A DNA stretch of 64,000 bases. It comes from Rallus limicola. Its lineage: Eukaryota > Chordata > Aves > Gruiformes > Rallidae. The notes beneath the pieces were generated by a model. It was not told the origin of the DNA. It searched no databases and worked only from the letters and a program-made list of their open reading frames with translations. Every line of letters begins with the position of its first letter. Position 1 is the first letter of the stretch. Positions 36,850-49,719 of the stretch are shown one piece after another. A program made the translations under genes and the position numbers. The stretch is from the NCBI GenBank assembly GCA_022605955.1, contig JAKCOZ010000099.1, positions 124,001 through 188,000 of the forward strand, in the 5' to 3' direction.

Positions 36850-39819
36850 GTGCTTTTCTCTGCCCTAGCAGACTGCAGGTCACAACATGCTAAACGTCCA
36901 GCAATAACTCCCAAAGTAAAGAAGCTAGGCCTGAAAGGCATAGCTCGTCTGAAACCTCCTAACAGGACACACGAGCAGACCCTGTCACTTTGGCTCTCAG
37001 CCTTTTCCTTTGCCTGGAAAGAGGGAACATGCCTGGAACCTCCTACGGTGCTTTTCTCGGCCCTAGCAGACTGCAGTTCAAAACATGCTAAACGTCCAGC
37101 AATAACTCCCAAAGTAAAGAAGCGAGGCCTGAAAGGCATAGCTTGTCTGAAACCTCCTGACAGGACACACGAGCAGACCCTGTCACTTTGGCTCTCAGCC
37201 TTTTCCTTTGCCTGGAAAGAGGGAACATGCCTGGAACCTCCTACGGTGCTTTTCTCGGCCCTAGCAGACTGCAGTTCAAAACATGCTAAACGTCCAGCAA
37301 TAACTCCCAAAGTAAAGAAGCTAGGCCTGAAAGGCATAGCTTGTCTGAAACCTCCTAACAGGACACACGAGCAGACCCTGTCACTTTGGCTCTCAGCCTT
37401 TTCCTTTGCCTGGAAAGAGGGAACATGCCTGGAACCTCCTACGGTGCTTTTCTCGGCCCTAGCAGACTGCAGTTCAAAACATGCTAAACGTCCAGCAATA
37501 ACTCCCAAAGTAAAGAAGCTAGGCCTGAAAGGCATAGCTTGTCTGAAACCTCCTAACAGGACACACGAGCAGACCCTGTCACTTTGGCTCTCAGCCTTTT
37601 CCTTTGCCTGGAAAGAGGGAACATGCCTGGAACCTCCTACGGTGCTTTTCTCGGCCCTAGCAGACTGCAGTTCAAAACATGCTAAACGTCCAGCAATAAC
37701 TCCCAAAGTAAAGAAGCTAGGCCTGAAAGGCGTAGCTCGTCTGAAACCTCCTAACAGGACACACGAGCAGACCCTGTCACTTTGGCTCTCAGCCTTTTCC
37801 TTTGCCTGGAAAGAGGGAACATGCCTGGAACCTCCTACGGTGCTTTTCTCGGCCCTAGCAGACTGCAGTTCAAAACATGCTAAACGTCCAGCAATAACTC
37901 CCAAAGTAAAGAAGCTAGGCCTGAAAGGCATAGCTTGTCTGAAACCCCCTAACAGGACACACGAGCAGACCCTGTCACTTTGGCTCTCAGCCTTTTCCTT
38001 TGCCTGGAAAGAGGGAACATGCCTGGAACCTCCTACGGTGCTTTTCTCGGCCCTAGCAGACTGCAGTTCAAAACATGCTAAACGTCCAGCAATAACTCCC
38101 AAAGTAAAGAAGCTAGGCCTGAAAGGCATAGCTTGTCTGAAACCTCCTAACAGGACACACGAGCAGACCCTGTCACTTTGGCTCTCAGCCTTTTCCTTTG
38201 CCTGGAAAGAGGGAACATGCCTGGAACCTCCTACGGTGCTTTTCTCGGCCCTAGCAGACTGCAGTTCAAAACATGCTAAACGTCCAGCAATAACTCCCAA
38301 AGTAAAGAAGCTAGGCCTGAAAGGCATAGCTTGTCTGAAACCTCCTAACAGGACACACGAGCAGACCCTGTCACTTTGGCTCTCAGCCTTTTCCTTTGCC
38401 TGGAAAGAGGGAACATGCCTGGAACCTCCTACGGTGCTTTTCTCGGCCCTAGCAGACTGCAGTTCAAAACATGCTAAACGTCCAGCAATAACTTCCAAAG
38501 TAAAGAAGCTAGGCCTGAAAGGCATAGCTTGTCTGAAACCTCCTAACAGGACACACGAGCAGACCCTGTCACTTTGGCTCTCAGCCTTTTCCTTTGCCTG
38601 GAAAGAGGGAACATGCCTGGAACCTCCTACGGTGCTTTTCTCGGCCCTAGCAGACTGCAGTTCAAAACATGCTAAACGTCCAGCAATAACTCCCAAAGTA
38701 AAGAAGCTAGGCCTGAAAGGCATAGCTTGTCTGAAACCTCCTAACAGGACACACGAGCAGACCCTGTCACTTTGGCTCTCAGCCTTTTCCTTTGCCTGGA
38801 AAGAGGGAACATGCCTGGAACCTCCTACGGTGCTTTTCTCGGCCCTGGCAGACTGCAGTTCAAAACATGCTAAACGTCCAGCAATAACTCCCAAAGTAAA
38901 GAAGCTAGGCCTGAAAGGCATAGCTTGTCTGAAACCTCCTAACAGGACACACGAGCAGACCCTGTCACTTTGGCTCTCAGCCTTTTCCTTTGCCTGGAAA
39001 GAGGGAACATGCCTGGAACCTCCTACGGTGCTTTTCTCGGCCCTAGCAGACTGCAGGTCAAAACATGCTAAACGTCCAGCAATAACTCCCAAAGTAAAGA
39101 AGCTAGGCCTGAAAGGCATAGCTTGTCTGAAACCTCCTAACAGGACACACGAGCAGACCCTGTCACTTTGGCTCTCAGCCTTTTCCTTTGCCTGGAAAGA
39201 GGGAACATGCCTGGAACCCACTACGGTGCTTTTCTCGGCCCTAGCAGACTGGAGTTCAAAACATGCTAAACGTCCAGCAATAACTCCCAAAGTAAAGAAG
39301 CGAGGCCTGAAAGGCATAGCTTGTCTGAAACCTCCTAACAGGACACACGAGCAGACCCTGTCACTTTGGCTCTCAGCCTTTTCCTTTGCCTGGAAAGAGG
39401 GAACATGCCTGGAACCTCCTACGGTGCTTTTCTCTGCCCTAGCAGACTGCAGTTCAAAACATGCTAAACGTCCAGCAATAACTCCCAAAGTAAAGAAGCT
39501 AGGCCTGAAAGGCATAGCTTGTCTGAAACCTCCTAACAGGACACACGAGCAGACCCTGTCACTTTGGCTCTCAGCCTTTTCCTTTGCCTGGAAAGAGGGA
39601 ACATGCCTGGAACCTCCTACGGTGCTTTTCTCGGCCCTAGCAGACTGCAGTTCAAAACATGCTAAACGTCCAGCAATAACTCCCAAAGTAAAGAAGCTAG
39701 GCCTGAAAGGCATAGCTTGTCTGAAACCTCCTAACAGGACACACGAGCAGACCCTGTCACTTTGACTCTCAGCCTTTTCCTTTGCCTGGAAAGAGGGAAC
39801 ATGCCTGAAACATCCTAAG
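36850..39819 (+). repeat. 15-monomer HOR unit (2,970 bp)
   Basis: Boundary; p77 G with p112 G; mostly plain copies, one with GGCGTAGC (about 37730), one p61 T copy and one CCTGGCAG copy; then the terminal module p30 G (39028), p27 G/p77 G (39226), plain, p144 A. The boundary that follows is the first of four with p191 A (AAACATCC). Confidence 0.85.
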
Positions 39820-40809
39820 GTGCTTTTCTCTGCCCTAGCAGACTGCAGGTCACAACATGCTAAACGTCCAGCAATAACTCCCAAAGTAAAGAAGCTAGGC
39901 CTGAAAGGCATAGCTCGTCTGAAACCTCATAACAGGACACACGAGCAGACCCTGTCACTTTGGCTCTCAGCCTTTTCCTTTGCCTGGAAAGAGGGAACAT
40001 GCCTGGAACCTCCTACGGTGCTTTTCTCGGCCCTAGCAGACTGCAGTTCAAAACATGCTAAACGTCCAGCAATAACTCCCAAAGTAAAGAAGCGAGGCCT
40101 GAAAGGCATAGCTTGTCTGAAACCTCCTAACAGGACACACGAGCAGACCCTGTCACTTTGGCTCTCAGCCTTTTCCTTTGCCTGGAAAGAGGGAACATGC
40201 CTGGAACCTCCTACGGTGCTTTTCTCGGCCCTAGCAGACTGCAGTTCAAAACATGCTAAACGTCCAGCAATAACTCCCAAAGTAAAGAAGCTAGGCCTGA
40301 AAGGCATAGCTTGTCTGAAACCTCCTAACAGGACACACGAGCAGACCCTGTCACTTTGACTCTCAGCCTTTTCCTTTGCCTGGAAAGAGGGAACATGCCT
40401 GGAACCTCCTACGGTGCTTTTCTCGGCCCTAGCAGACTGCAGTTCAAAACATGCTAAACGTCCAGCAATAACTCCCAAAGTAAAGAAGCTAGGCCTGAAA
40501 GGCATAGCTTGTCTGAAACCTCCTAACAGGACACACGAGCAGACCCTGTCACTTTGGCTCTCAGCCTTTTCCTTTGCCTGGAAAGAGGGAACATGCCTGG
40601 AACCTCCTACGGTGCTTTTCTCGGCCCTAGCAGACTGCAGTTCAAAACATGCTAAACGTCCAGCAATAACTCCCAAAGTAAAGAAGCTAGGCCTGAAAGG
40701 CATAGCTTGTCTGAAACCTCCTAACAGGACACACGAGCAGACCCTGTCACTTTGACTCTCAGCCTTTTCCTTTGCCTGGAAAGAGGGAACATGCCTGAAA
40801 CATCCTAAG
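39820..40809 (+). repeat. 5-monomer HOR unit (990 bp)
   Basis: Begins with the AAACATCC boundary. Order: boundary with CTCATAAC; p77 G; p144 A monomer not followed by a boundary haplotype; plain; p144 A. The internal p144 A copy marks a join between two units. Confidence 0.85.
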
Positions 40810-41997
40810 GTGCTTTTCTCTGCCCTAGCAGACTGCAGGTCACAACATGCTAAACGTCCAGCAATAACTCCCAAAGTAAAGAAGCTAGGCCTGAAAGGCA
40901 TAGCTCGTCTGAAACCTCCTAACAGGACACACGAGCAGACCCTGTCACTTTGGCTCTCAGCCTTTTCCTTTGCCTGGAAAGAGGGAACATGCCTGGAACC
41001 TCCTACGGTGCTTTTCTCGGCCCTAGCAGACTGCAGTTCAAAACATGCTAAACGTCCAGCAATAACTCCCAAAGTAAAGAAGCGAGGCCTGAAAGGCATA
41101 GCTTGTCTGAAACCCCCTAACAGGACACACGAGCAGACCCTGTCACTTTGGCTCTCAGCCTTTTCCTTTGCCTGGAAAGAGGGAACATGCCTGGAACCTC
41201 CTACGGTGCTTTTCTCGGCCCTAGCAGACTGCAGTTCAAAACATGCTAAACGTCCAGCAATAACTCCCAAAGTAAAGAAGCTAGGCCTGAAAGGCATAGC
41301 TTGTCTGAAACCTCCTAACAGGACACACGAGCAGACCCTGTCACTTTGGCTCTCAGCCTTTTCCTTTGCCTGGAAAGAGGGAACATGCCTGGAACCTCCT
41401 ACGGTGCTTTTCTCGGCCCTAGCAGACTGCAGTTCAAAACATGCTAAACGTCCAGCAATAACTCCCAAAGTAAAGAAGCTAGGCCTGAAAGGCATAGCTT
41501 GTCTGAAACCTCCTAACAGGACACACGAGCAGACCCTGTCACTTTGGCTCTCAGCCTTTTCCTTTGCCTGGAAAGAGGGAACATGCCTGGAACCTCCTAC
41601 GGTGCTTTTCTCGGCCCTAGCAGACTGCAGTTCAAAACATGCTAAACGTCCAGCAATAACTCCCAAAGTAAAGAAGCTAGGCCTGAAAGGCATAGCTTGT
41701 CTGAAACCTCCTAACAGGACACACGAGCAGACCCTGTCACTTTGGCTCTCAGCCTTTTCCTTTGCCTGGAAAGAGGGAACATGCCTGGAACCTCCTACGG
41801 TGCTTTTCTCGGCCCTAGCAGACTGCAGTTCAAAACATGCTAAACGTCCAGCAATAACTCCCAAAGTAAAGAAGCTAGGCCTGAAAGGCATAGCTTGTCT
41901 GAAACCTCCTAACAGGACACACGAGCAGACCCTGTCACTTTGACTCTCAGCCTTTTCCTTTGCCTGGAAAGAGGGAACATGCCTGAAACATCCTAAG
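40810..41997 (+). repeat. 6-monomer HOR unit (1,188 bp)
   Basis: AAACATCC boundary; p77 G with p108 C; three plain copies; terminal p144 A. It is the same order as its neighbours with one more plain copy. Confidence 0.87.
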
Positions 41998-42987
41998 GTG
42001 CTTTTCTCTGCCCTAGCAGACTGCAGGTCACAACATGCTAAACGTCCAGCAATAACTCCCAAAGTAAAGAAGCTAGGCCTGAAAGGCATAGCTCGTCTGA
42101 AACCTCCTAACAGGACACAGGAGCAGACCCTGTCACTTTGGCTCTCAGCCTTTTCCTTTGCCTGGAAAAAGGGAACATGCCTGGAACCTCCTACGGTGCT
42201 TTTCTCGGCCCTAGCAGACTGCAGTTCAAAACATGCTAAACGTCCAGCAATAACTCCCAAAGTAAAGAAGCGAGGCCTGAAAGGCATAGCTTGTCTGAAA
42301 CCTCCTGACAGGACACACGAGCAGACCCTGTCACTTTGGCTCTCAGCCTTTTCCTTTGCCTGGAAAGAGGGAACATGCCTGGAACCTCCTACGGTGCTTT
42401 TCTCGGCCCTAGCAGACTGCAGTTCAAAACATGCTAAACGTCCAGCAATAACTCCCAAAGTAAAGAAGCTAGGCCTGAAAGGCATAGCTTGTCTGAAACC
42501 TCCTAACAGGACACACGAGCAGACCCTGTCACTTTGGCTCTCAGCCTTTTCCTTTGCCTGGAAAGAGGGAACATGCCTGGAACCTCCTACGGTGCTTTTC
42601 TCGGCCCTAGCAGACTGCAGTTCAAAACATGCTAAACGTCCAGCAATAACTCCCAAAGTAAAGAAGCTAGGCCTGAAAGGCATAGCTTGTCTGAAACCTC
42701 CTAACAGGACACACGAGCAGACCCTGTCACTTTGGCTCTCAGCCTTTTCCTTTGCCTGGAAAGAGGGAACATGCCTGGAACCTCCTACGGTGCTTTTCTC
42801 GGCCCTAGCAGACTGCAGTTCAAAACATGCTAAACGTCCAGCAATAACTCCCAAAGTAAAGAAGCTAGGCCTGAAAGGCATAGCTTGTCTGAAACCTCCT
42901 AACAGGACACACGAGCAGACCCTGTCACTTTGACTCTCAGCCTTTTCCTTTGCCTGGAAAGAGGGAACATGCCTGAAACATCCTAAG
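41998..42987 (+). repeat. 5-monomer HOR unit (990 bp)
   Basis: AAACATCC boundary with a private GGACACAGG and GGAAAAAGG in the first monomer; then p77 G with p112 G, two plain copies and terminal p144 A. Confidence 0.87.
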
Positions 42988-45900
42988 GTGCTTTTCTCTG
43001 CCCTAGCAGACTGCAGGTCACAACATGCTAAACGTCCAGCAATAACTCCCAAAGTAAAGAAGCTAGGCCTGAAAGGCATAGCTCGTCTGAAACCTCCTAA
43101 CAGGACACACGAGCAGACCCTGTCACTTTGGCTCTCAGCCTTTTCCTTTGCCTGGAAAGAGGGAACATGCCTGGAACCTCCTACGGTGCTTTTCTCGGCC
43201 CTAGCAGACTGCAGTTCAAAACATGCTAAACGTCCAGCAATAACTCCCAAAGTAAAGAAGCGAGGCCTGAAAGGCATAGCTTGTCTGAAACCTCCTAACA
43301 GGACACACGAGCAGACCCTGTCACTTTGGCTCTCAGCCTTTTCCTTTGCCTGGAAAGAGGGAACATGCCTGGAACCTCCTACGGTGCTTTTCTCGGCCCT
43401 AGCAGACTGCAGTTCAAAACATGCTAAACGTCCAGCAATAACTCCCAAAGTAAAGAAGCTAGGCCAGAAAGGCATAGCTTGTCTAAAACCTCCTAACAGG
43501 ACACACGAGCAGACCCTGTCACTTTGGCTCTCAGCCTTTTCCTTTGCCTGGAAAGAGGGAACATGCCTGGAACCTCCTACGGTGCTTTTCTCGGCCCTAG
43601 CAGACTGCAGTTCAAAACATGCTAAACGTCCAGCAATAACTCCCAAAGTAAAGAAGCTAGGCCTGAAAGGCATAGCTTGTCTGAAACCTCCTAACAGGAC
43701 ACACGAGCAGACCCTGTCACTTTGGCTCTCAGCCTTTTCCTTTGCCTGGAAAGAGGGAACATGCCTGGAACCTCCTACGGTGCTTTTCTCGGCCCTAGCA
43801 GACTACAGTTCAAAACATGCTAAACGTCCAGCAATAACTCCCAAAGTAAAGAAGCTAGGCCTGAAAGGCATAGCTTGTCTGAAACCTCCTAACAGGACAC
43901 ACGAGCAGACCCTGTCACTTTGGCTCTCAGCCTTTTCCTTTGCCTGGAAAGAGGGAACATGCCTGGAACCTCCTACGGTGCTTTTCTCGGCCCTAGCAGA
44001 CTGCAGTTCAAAACATGCTAAACGTCCAGCAATAACTCCCAAAGTAAAGAAGCTAGGCCTGAAAGGCATAGCTTGTCTGAAACCTCCTAACAGGACACAC
44101 GAGCAGACCCTGTCACTTTGGCTCTCAGCCTTTTCCTTTGCCTGGAAAGAGGGAACATGCCTGGAACCTCCTACGGTGCTTTTCTCGGCCCTAGCAGACT
44201 GCAGGTCACAACATGCTAAACGTCCAGCAATAACTCCCAAAGTAAAGAAGCTAGGCCTGAAAGGCATAGCTTGTCTGAAACCTCCTAACAGGACACACGA
44301 GCAGACCCTGTCACTTTGGCTCTCAGCCTTTTCCTTTGCCTGGAAAGAGGGAACATGCCTGGAACCTCCTACGGTGCTTTTCTCGGCCCTAGCAGACTGC
44401 AGTTCAAAACATGCTAAACGTCCAGCAATAACTCCCAAAGTAAAGAAGCGAGGCCTGAAAGGCATAGCTTGTCTGAAACCTCCTAACAGGACACACGAGC
44501 AGACCCTGTCACTTTGGCTCTCAGCCTTTTCCTTTGCCTGGAAAGAGGGAACATGCCTGGAACCTCCTACGGTGCTTTTCTCGGCCCTAGCAGACTCCAG
44601 TTCAAAACATGCTAAACGTCCAGCAATAACTCCCAAAGTAAAGAAGCTAGGCCTGAAAGGCATAGCTTGTCTGAAACCTCCTAAAAGGACACACGAGCAG
44701 ACCCTGTCACTTTGGCTCTCAGCCTTTTCCTTTGCCTGGAAAGAGGGAACATGCCTGGAACCTCCTACGGTGCTTTTCTCGGCCCTAGCAGACTGCAGTT
44801 CAAAACATGCTAAACGTCCAGCAATAACTCCCAAAGTAAAGAAGCTAGGCCTGAAAGGCATAGCTTGTCTGAAACCTCCTAACAGGACACACGAGCAGAC
44901 CCTGTCACTTTGGCTCTCAGCCTTTTCCTTTGCCTGGAAAGAGGGAACATGCCTGGAACCTCCTACGGTGCTTTTCTCGGCCCTAGCAGACTGCAGTTCA
45001 AAACATGCTAAACGTCCAGCAATAACTCCCAAAGTAAAGAAGCTAGGCCTGAAAGGCATAGCTTGTCTGAAACCCCCTAACAGGACACACGAGCAGACCC
45101 TGTCACTTTGGCTCTCAGCCTTTTCCTTTGCCTGGAAAGAGGGAACATGCCTGGAACCTCCTACGGTGCTTTTCTCGGCCCTAGCAGACTGCAGTTCAAA
45201 ACATGCTAAACGTCCAGCAATAACTCCCAAAGTAAAGAAGCTTGGCCTGAAAGGCATAGCTTGTCTGAAACCTCCTAACAGGACACACGAGCAGACCCTG
45301 TCACTTTGGCTCTCAGCCTTTTCCTTTGCCTGGAAAGAGGGAACATGCCTGGAACCTCCTACGGTGCTTTTCTCGGCCCTAGCAGACTGCAGTTCTAAAC
45401 ATGCTAAACGTCCAGCAATAACTCCCAAAGTAAAGAAGCTAGGCCTGAAAGGCATAGCTTGTCTGAAACCTCCTAACAGGACACACGAGCAGACCCTGTC
45501 ACTTTGGCTCTCAGCCTTTTCCTTTGCCTGGAAAGAGGGAACATGCCTGGAACCTCCTACGGTGCTTTTCTCGGCCCTAGCAGACTGCAGGTCAAAACAT
45601 GCTAAACGTCCAGCAATAACTCCCAAAGTAAAGAAGCTAGGCCTGAAAGGCATAGCTTGTCTGAAACCTCCTAACAGGACACACGAGCAGACCCTGTCAC
45701 TTTGGCTCTCAGCCTTTTCCTTTGCCTGGAAAGAGGGAACATGCCTGGAACCTCCTACGGTGCTTTTCTCGGCCCTAGCAGACTGCAGTTCAAAACATGC
45801 TAAACATCCAGCAATAACTCCCAAAGTAAAGAAGCTAGGCCTGAAAGGCATAGCTCGTCTGAAACCTCCTAACAGGACACACGAGCAGACCCTGTCACTT

Positions 45901-48900
45901 TGGCTCTCAGCCTTTTCCCTTGCCTGGAAAGAGGGAACATGCCTCGAACCTCCTACGGTGCTTTTCTCGGCCCTAGCAGACTGCAGTTCAAAACATGCTA
46001 AACGTCCAGCAATAACTCCCAAAGTAAAGAAGCTAGGCCTGAAAGGCATAGCTTGTCTGAAACCTCCTAACAGGACACACGAGCAGACCCTGTCACTTTG
46101 GCTCTCAGCCTTTTCCTTTGCCTGGAAAGAGGGAACATGCCTGGAACCTCCTACGGTGCTTTTCTCGGCCCTAGCAGACTGCAGTTCAAAACATGCTAAA
46201 CGTCCAGCAATAACTCCCAAAGTAAAGAAGCTAGGCCTGAAAGGCATAGCTTGTCTGAAACCTCCTAACTGGACACACGAGCAGACCCTGTCACTTTGGC
46301 TCTCAGCCTTTTCCTTTGCCTGGAAAGAGGGAACATGCCTGGAACCTCCTACGGTGCTTTTCTCGGCCCTAGCAGACTGCAGGTCACAACATGCTAAACG
46401 TCCAGCAATAACTCCCAAAGTAAAGAAGCGAGGTTTGAAAGGCATACCTTGTCTGAAACCTCCTAACAGGACACACGAGCAGACCCTGTCACTTTGGCTC
46501 TCAGCCTTTTCCTTTGCCTGGAAAGAGGGAACATGCCTGGAACCTCCTACGGTGCTTTTCTCGGCCCTAGCAGACTGCAGTTCAAAACATGCTAAACGTC
46601 CAGCAATAACTCCCAAAGTAAAGAAGCTAGGCCTGAAAGGCATAGCTTGTCTAAAACCTCCTAACAGGACACACGAGCAGACCCTGTCACTTTGGCTCTC
46701 AGCCTTTTCCTTTGCCTGGAAAGAGGGAACATGCCTGGAACCTCCTACGGTGCTTTTCTCGGCCCTAGCAGACTGCAGTTCAAAACATGCTAAACGTCCA
46801 GCAATAACTCCCAAAGTAAAGAAGCTAGGCCTGAAAGGCATAGCTTGTCTGAAACCTCCTAACAGGACACACGAGCAGACCCTGTCACTTTGGCTCTCAG
46901 CCTTTTCCTTTGCCTGGAAAGAGGGAACATGCCTGGAACCTCCTACGGTGCTTTTCTCGGCCCTAGCAGACTGCAGTTCAAAACATGCTAAACGTCCAGC
47001 AATAACTCCCAAAGTAAAGAAGCTAGGCCTGAAAGGCATAGCTTGTCTGAAACCTCCTAACAGGACACACGAGCAGACCCTGTCACTTTGGCTCTCAGCC
47101 TTTTCCTTTGCCTGGAAAGAGGGAACATGCCTGGAACCTCCTACGGTGCTTTTCTCGGCCCTAGCAGACTGCAGTTCAAAACATGCTAAACGTCCAGCAA
47201 TAACTCCCAAAGAAAAGAAGCGAGGTTTGAAAGGCATAGCTTGTCTGAAACCTCCTAACAGGACACACGAGCAGACCCTGTCACTTTGGCTCTCAGCCTT
47301 TTCCTTTGCCTGGAAAGAGGGAACATGCCTGGAACCTCCTACGGTGCTTTTCTCGGCCCTAGCAGACTGCAGTTCAAAACATGCAAAACGTCCAGCAATA
47401 ACTCCCAAAGTAAAGAAGCTAGGCCTGAAAGGCATAGCTTGTCTAAAACCTCCTAACAGGACACACGAGCAGACCCTGTCACTTTGGCTCTCAGCCTTTT
47501 CCTTTGCCTGGAAAGAGGGAACATGCCTGGAACCTCCTACGGTGCTTTTCTCGGCCCTAGCAGACTGCAGTTCAAAACATGCTAAACGTCCAGCAATAAC
47601 TCCCAAAGTAAAGAAGCTAGGCCTGAAAGGCATAGCTTGTCTGAAACCTCCTAACAGGACACACGAGCAGACCCTGTCACTTTGGCTCTCAGCCTTTTCC
47701 TTTGCCTGGAAAGAGGGAACATGCCTGGAACCTCCTACGGTGCTTTTCTCGGCCCTAGCAGACTGCAGTTCAAAACATGCTAAACGTCCAGCAATAACTC
47801 CCAAAGTAAAGAAGCTTGGCCTGAAAGGCATAGCTTGTCTGAAACCTCCTAACAGGACACACGAGCAGACCCTGTCACTTTGGCTCTCAGCCTTTTCCTT
47901 TGCCTGGAAAGAGGGAACATGCCTGGAACCTCCTACGGTGCTTTTCTCGGCCCTAGCAGACTGCAGTTCAAAACATGCTAAACGTCCAGCAATAACTCCC
48001 AAAGTAAAGAAGCTAGGACTGAAAGGCATAGCTTGTCTGAAACCTCCTAACAGGACACACGAGCAGACCCTGTCACTTTGGCTCTCAGCCTTTTCCTTTG
48101 CCTGGAAAGAGGGAACATGCCTGGAACCTCCTACGGTGCTTTTCTCGGCCCTAGCAGACTGCAGTTCAAAACATGCTAAACGTCCAGCAATAACTCCCAA
48201 AGTAAAGAAGCGAGGCCTGAAAGGCATAGCTTGTCTGAAACCTCCTAACAGGACACACGAGCAGACCCTGTCACTTTGGCTCTCAGCCTTTTCCTTTGCC
48301 TGGAAAGAGGGAACATGCCTGGAACCTCCTACGGTGCTTTTCTCGGCCCTAGCAGACTGCAGTTCAAAACATGCTAAACGTCCAGCAATAACTCCCAAAG
48401 TAAAGAACCTAGGCCTGAAAGGCATAGCTTGTCTGAAACCTCCTAACAGGACACACGAGCAGACCCTGTCACTTTGGCTCTCAGCCTTTTCCTTTGCCTG
48501 GAAAGAGGGAACATGCCTGGAACCTCCTACGGTGCTTTTCTCGGCCCTAGCAGACTGCAGTTCAAAACATGCTAAACGTCCAGCAATAACTCCCAAAGTA
48601 AAGAAGCTAGGCCTGAAAGGCATAGCTTGTCTGAAACCTCCTAACAGGACACACGAGCAGACCCTGTCACTTTGGCTCTCAGCCTTTTCCTTTGCCTGGA
48701 AAGAGGGAACATGCCTGAAACCTCCTAAGGTGCTTTTCTCTGCCCTAGCAGACTGCAGTTCAAAACATGCTAAACGTCCAGCAATAACTCCCAAAGTAAA
48801 GAAGCTAGGCCTGAAAGGCATAGCTTGTCTGAAACCCCCTAACAGGACACACGAGCAGACCCTGTCACTTTGGCTCTCAGCCTTTTCCTTTGCCTGGAAA

Positions 48901-49719
48901 GAGGGAACATGCCTGGAACCTCCTACGGTGCTTTTCTCGGCCCTAGCAGACTGCAGTTCAAAACATGCTAAACGTCCAGCAATAACTCCCAAAGTAAAGA
49001 AGCTTGGCCTGAAAGGCATAGCTTGTCTGAAACCTCCTAACAGGACACACGAGCAGACCCTGTCACTTTGGCTCTCAGCCTTTTCCTTTGCCTGGAAAGA
49101 GGGAACATGCCTGGAACCTCCTACGGTGCTTTTCTCGGCCCTAGCAGACTGCAGTTCAAAACATGCTAAACGTCCAGCAATAACTCCCAAAGTAAAGAAG
49201 CTAGGCCTGAAAGGCATAGCTTGTCTGAAACCTCCTAACAGGACACACGAGCAGACCCTGTCACTTTGGCTCTCAGCCTTTTCCTTTGCCTGGAAAGAGG
49301 GAACATGCCTGGAACCTCCTACGGTGCTTTTCTCGGCCCTAGCAGACTGCAGTTCAAAACATGCTAAACGTCCAGCAATAACTCCCAAAGTAAAGAAGCT
49401 AGGCCTGAAAGGCATAGCTTGTCTGAAACCTCCTAACTGGACACACGAGCAGACCCTGTCACTTTGGCTCTCAGCCTTTTCCTTTGCCTGGAAAGAGGGA
49501 ACATGCCTGGAACCTCCTACGGTGCTTTTCTCGGCCCTAGCAGACTGCAGGTCACAACATGCTAAACGTCCAGCAATAACTCCCAAAGTAAAGAAGCGAG
49601 GTTTGAAAGGCATAGCTTGTCTGAAACCTCCTAACAGGACACACGAGCAGACCCTGTCACTTTGGCTCTCAGCCTTTTCCTTTGCCTGGAAAGAGGGAAC
49701 ATGCCTGGAACCTCCTACG
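42988..49719 (+). repeat. 34 monomers without a complete boundary
   Basis: Opens at the last AAACATCC boundary and then carries no p144 A and no full boundary. At 48730 half a boundary survives (p187 A, p197 A, p12 T, but no p144 A, p30 G or p34 C). A different variant set dominates: p78 T (GCTTGG), GAGGTTTG, TCTAAAACC, CCCAAAGAAAAG (about 47212) and CCTAACTGG (about 46265 and 49434). The CTAACTGG plus p30 G/p34 C/GAGGTTTG pair occurs twice, 16 monomers apart. Confidence 0.83.
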
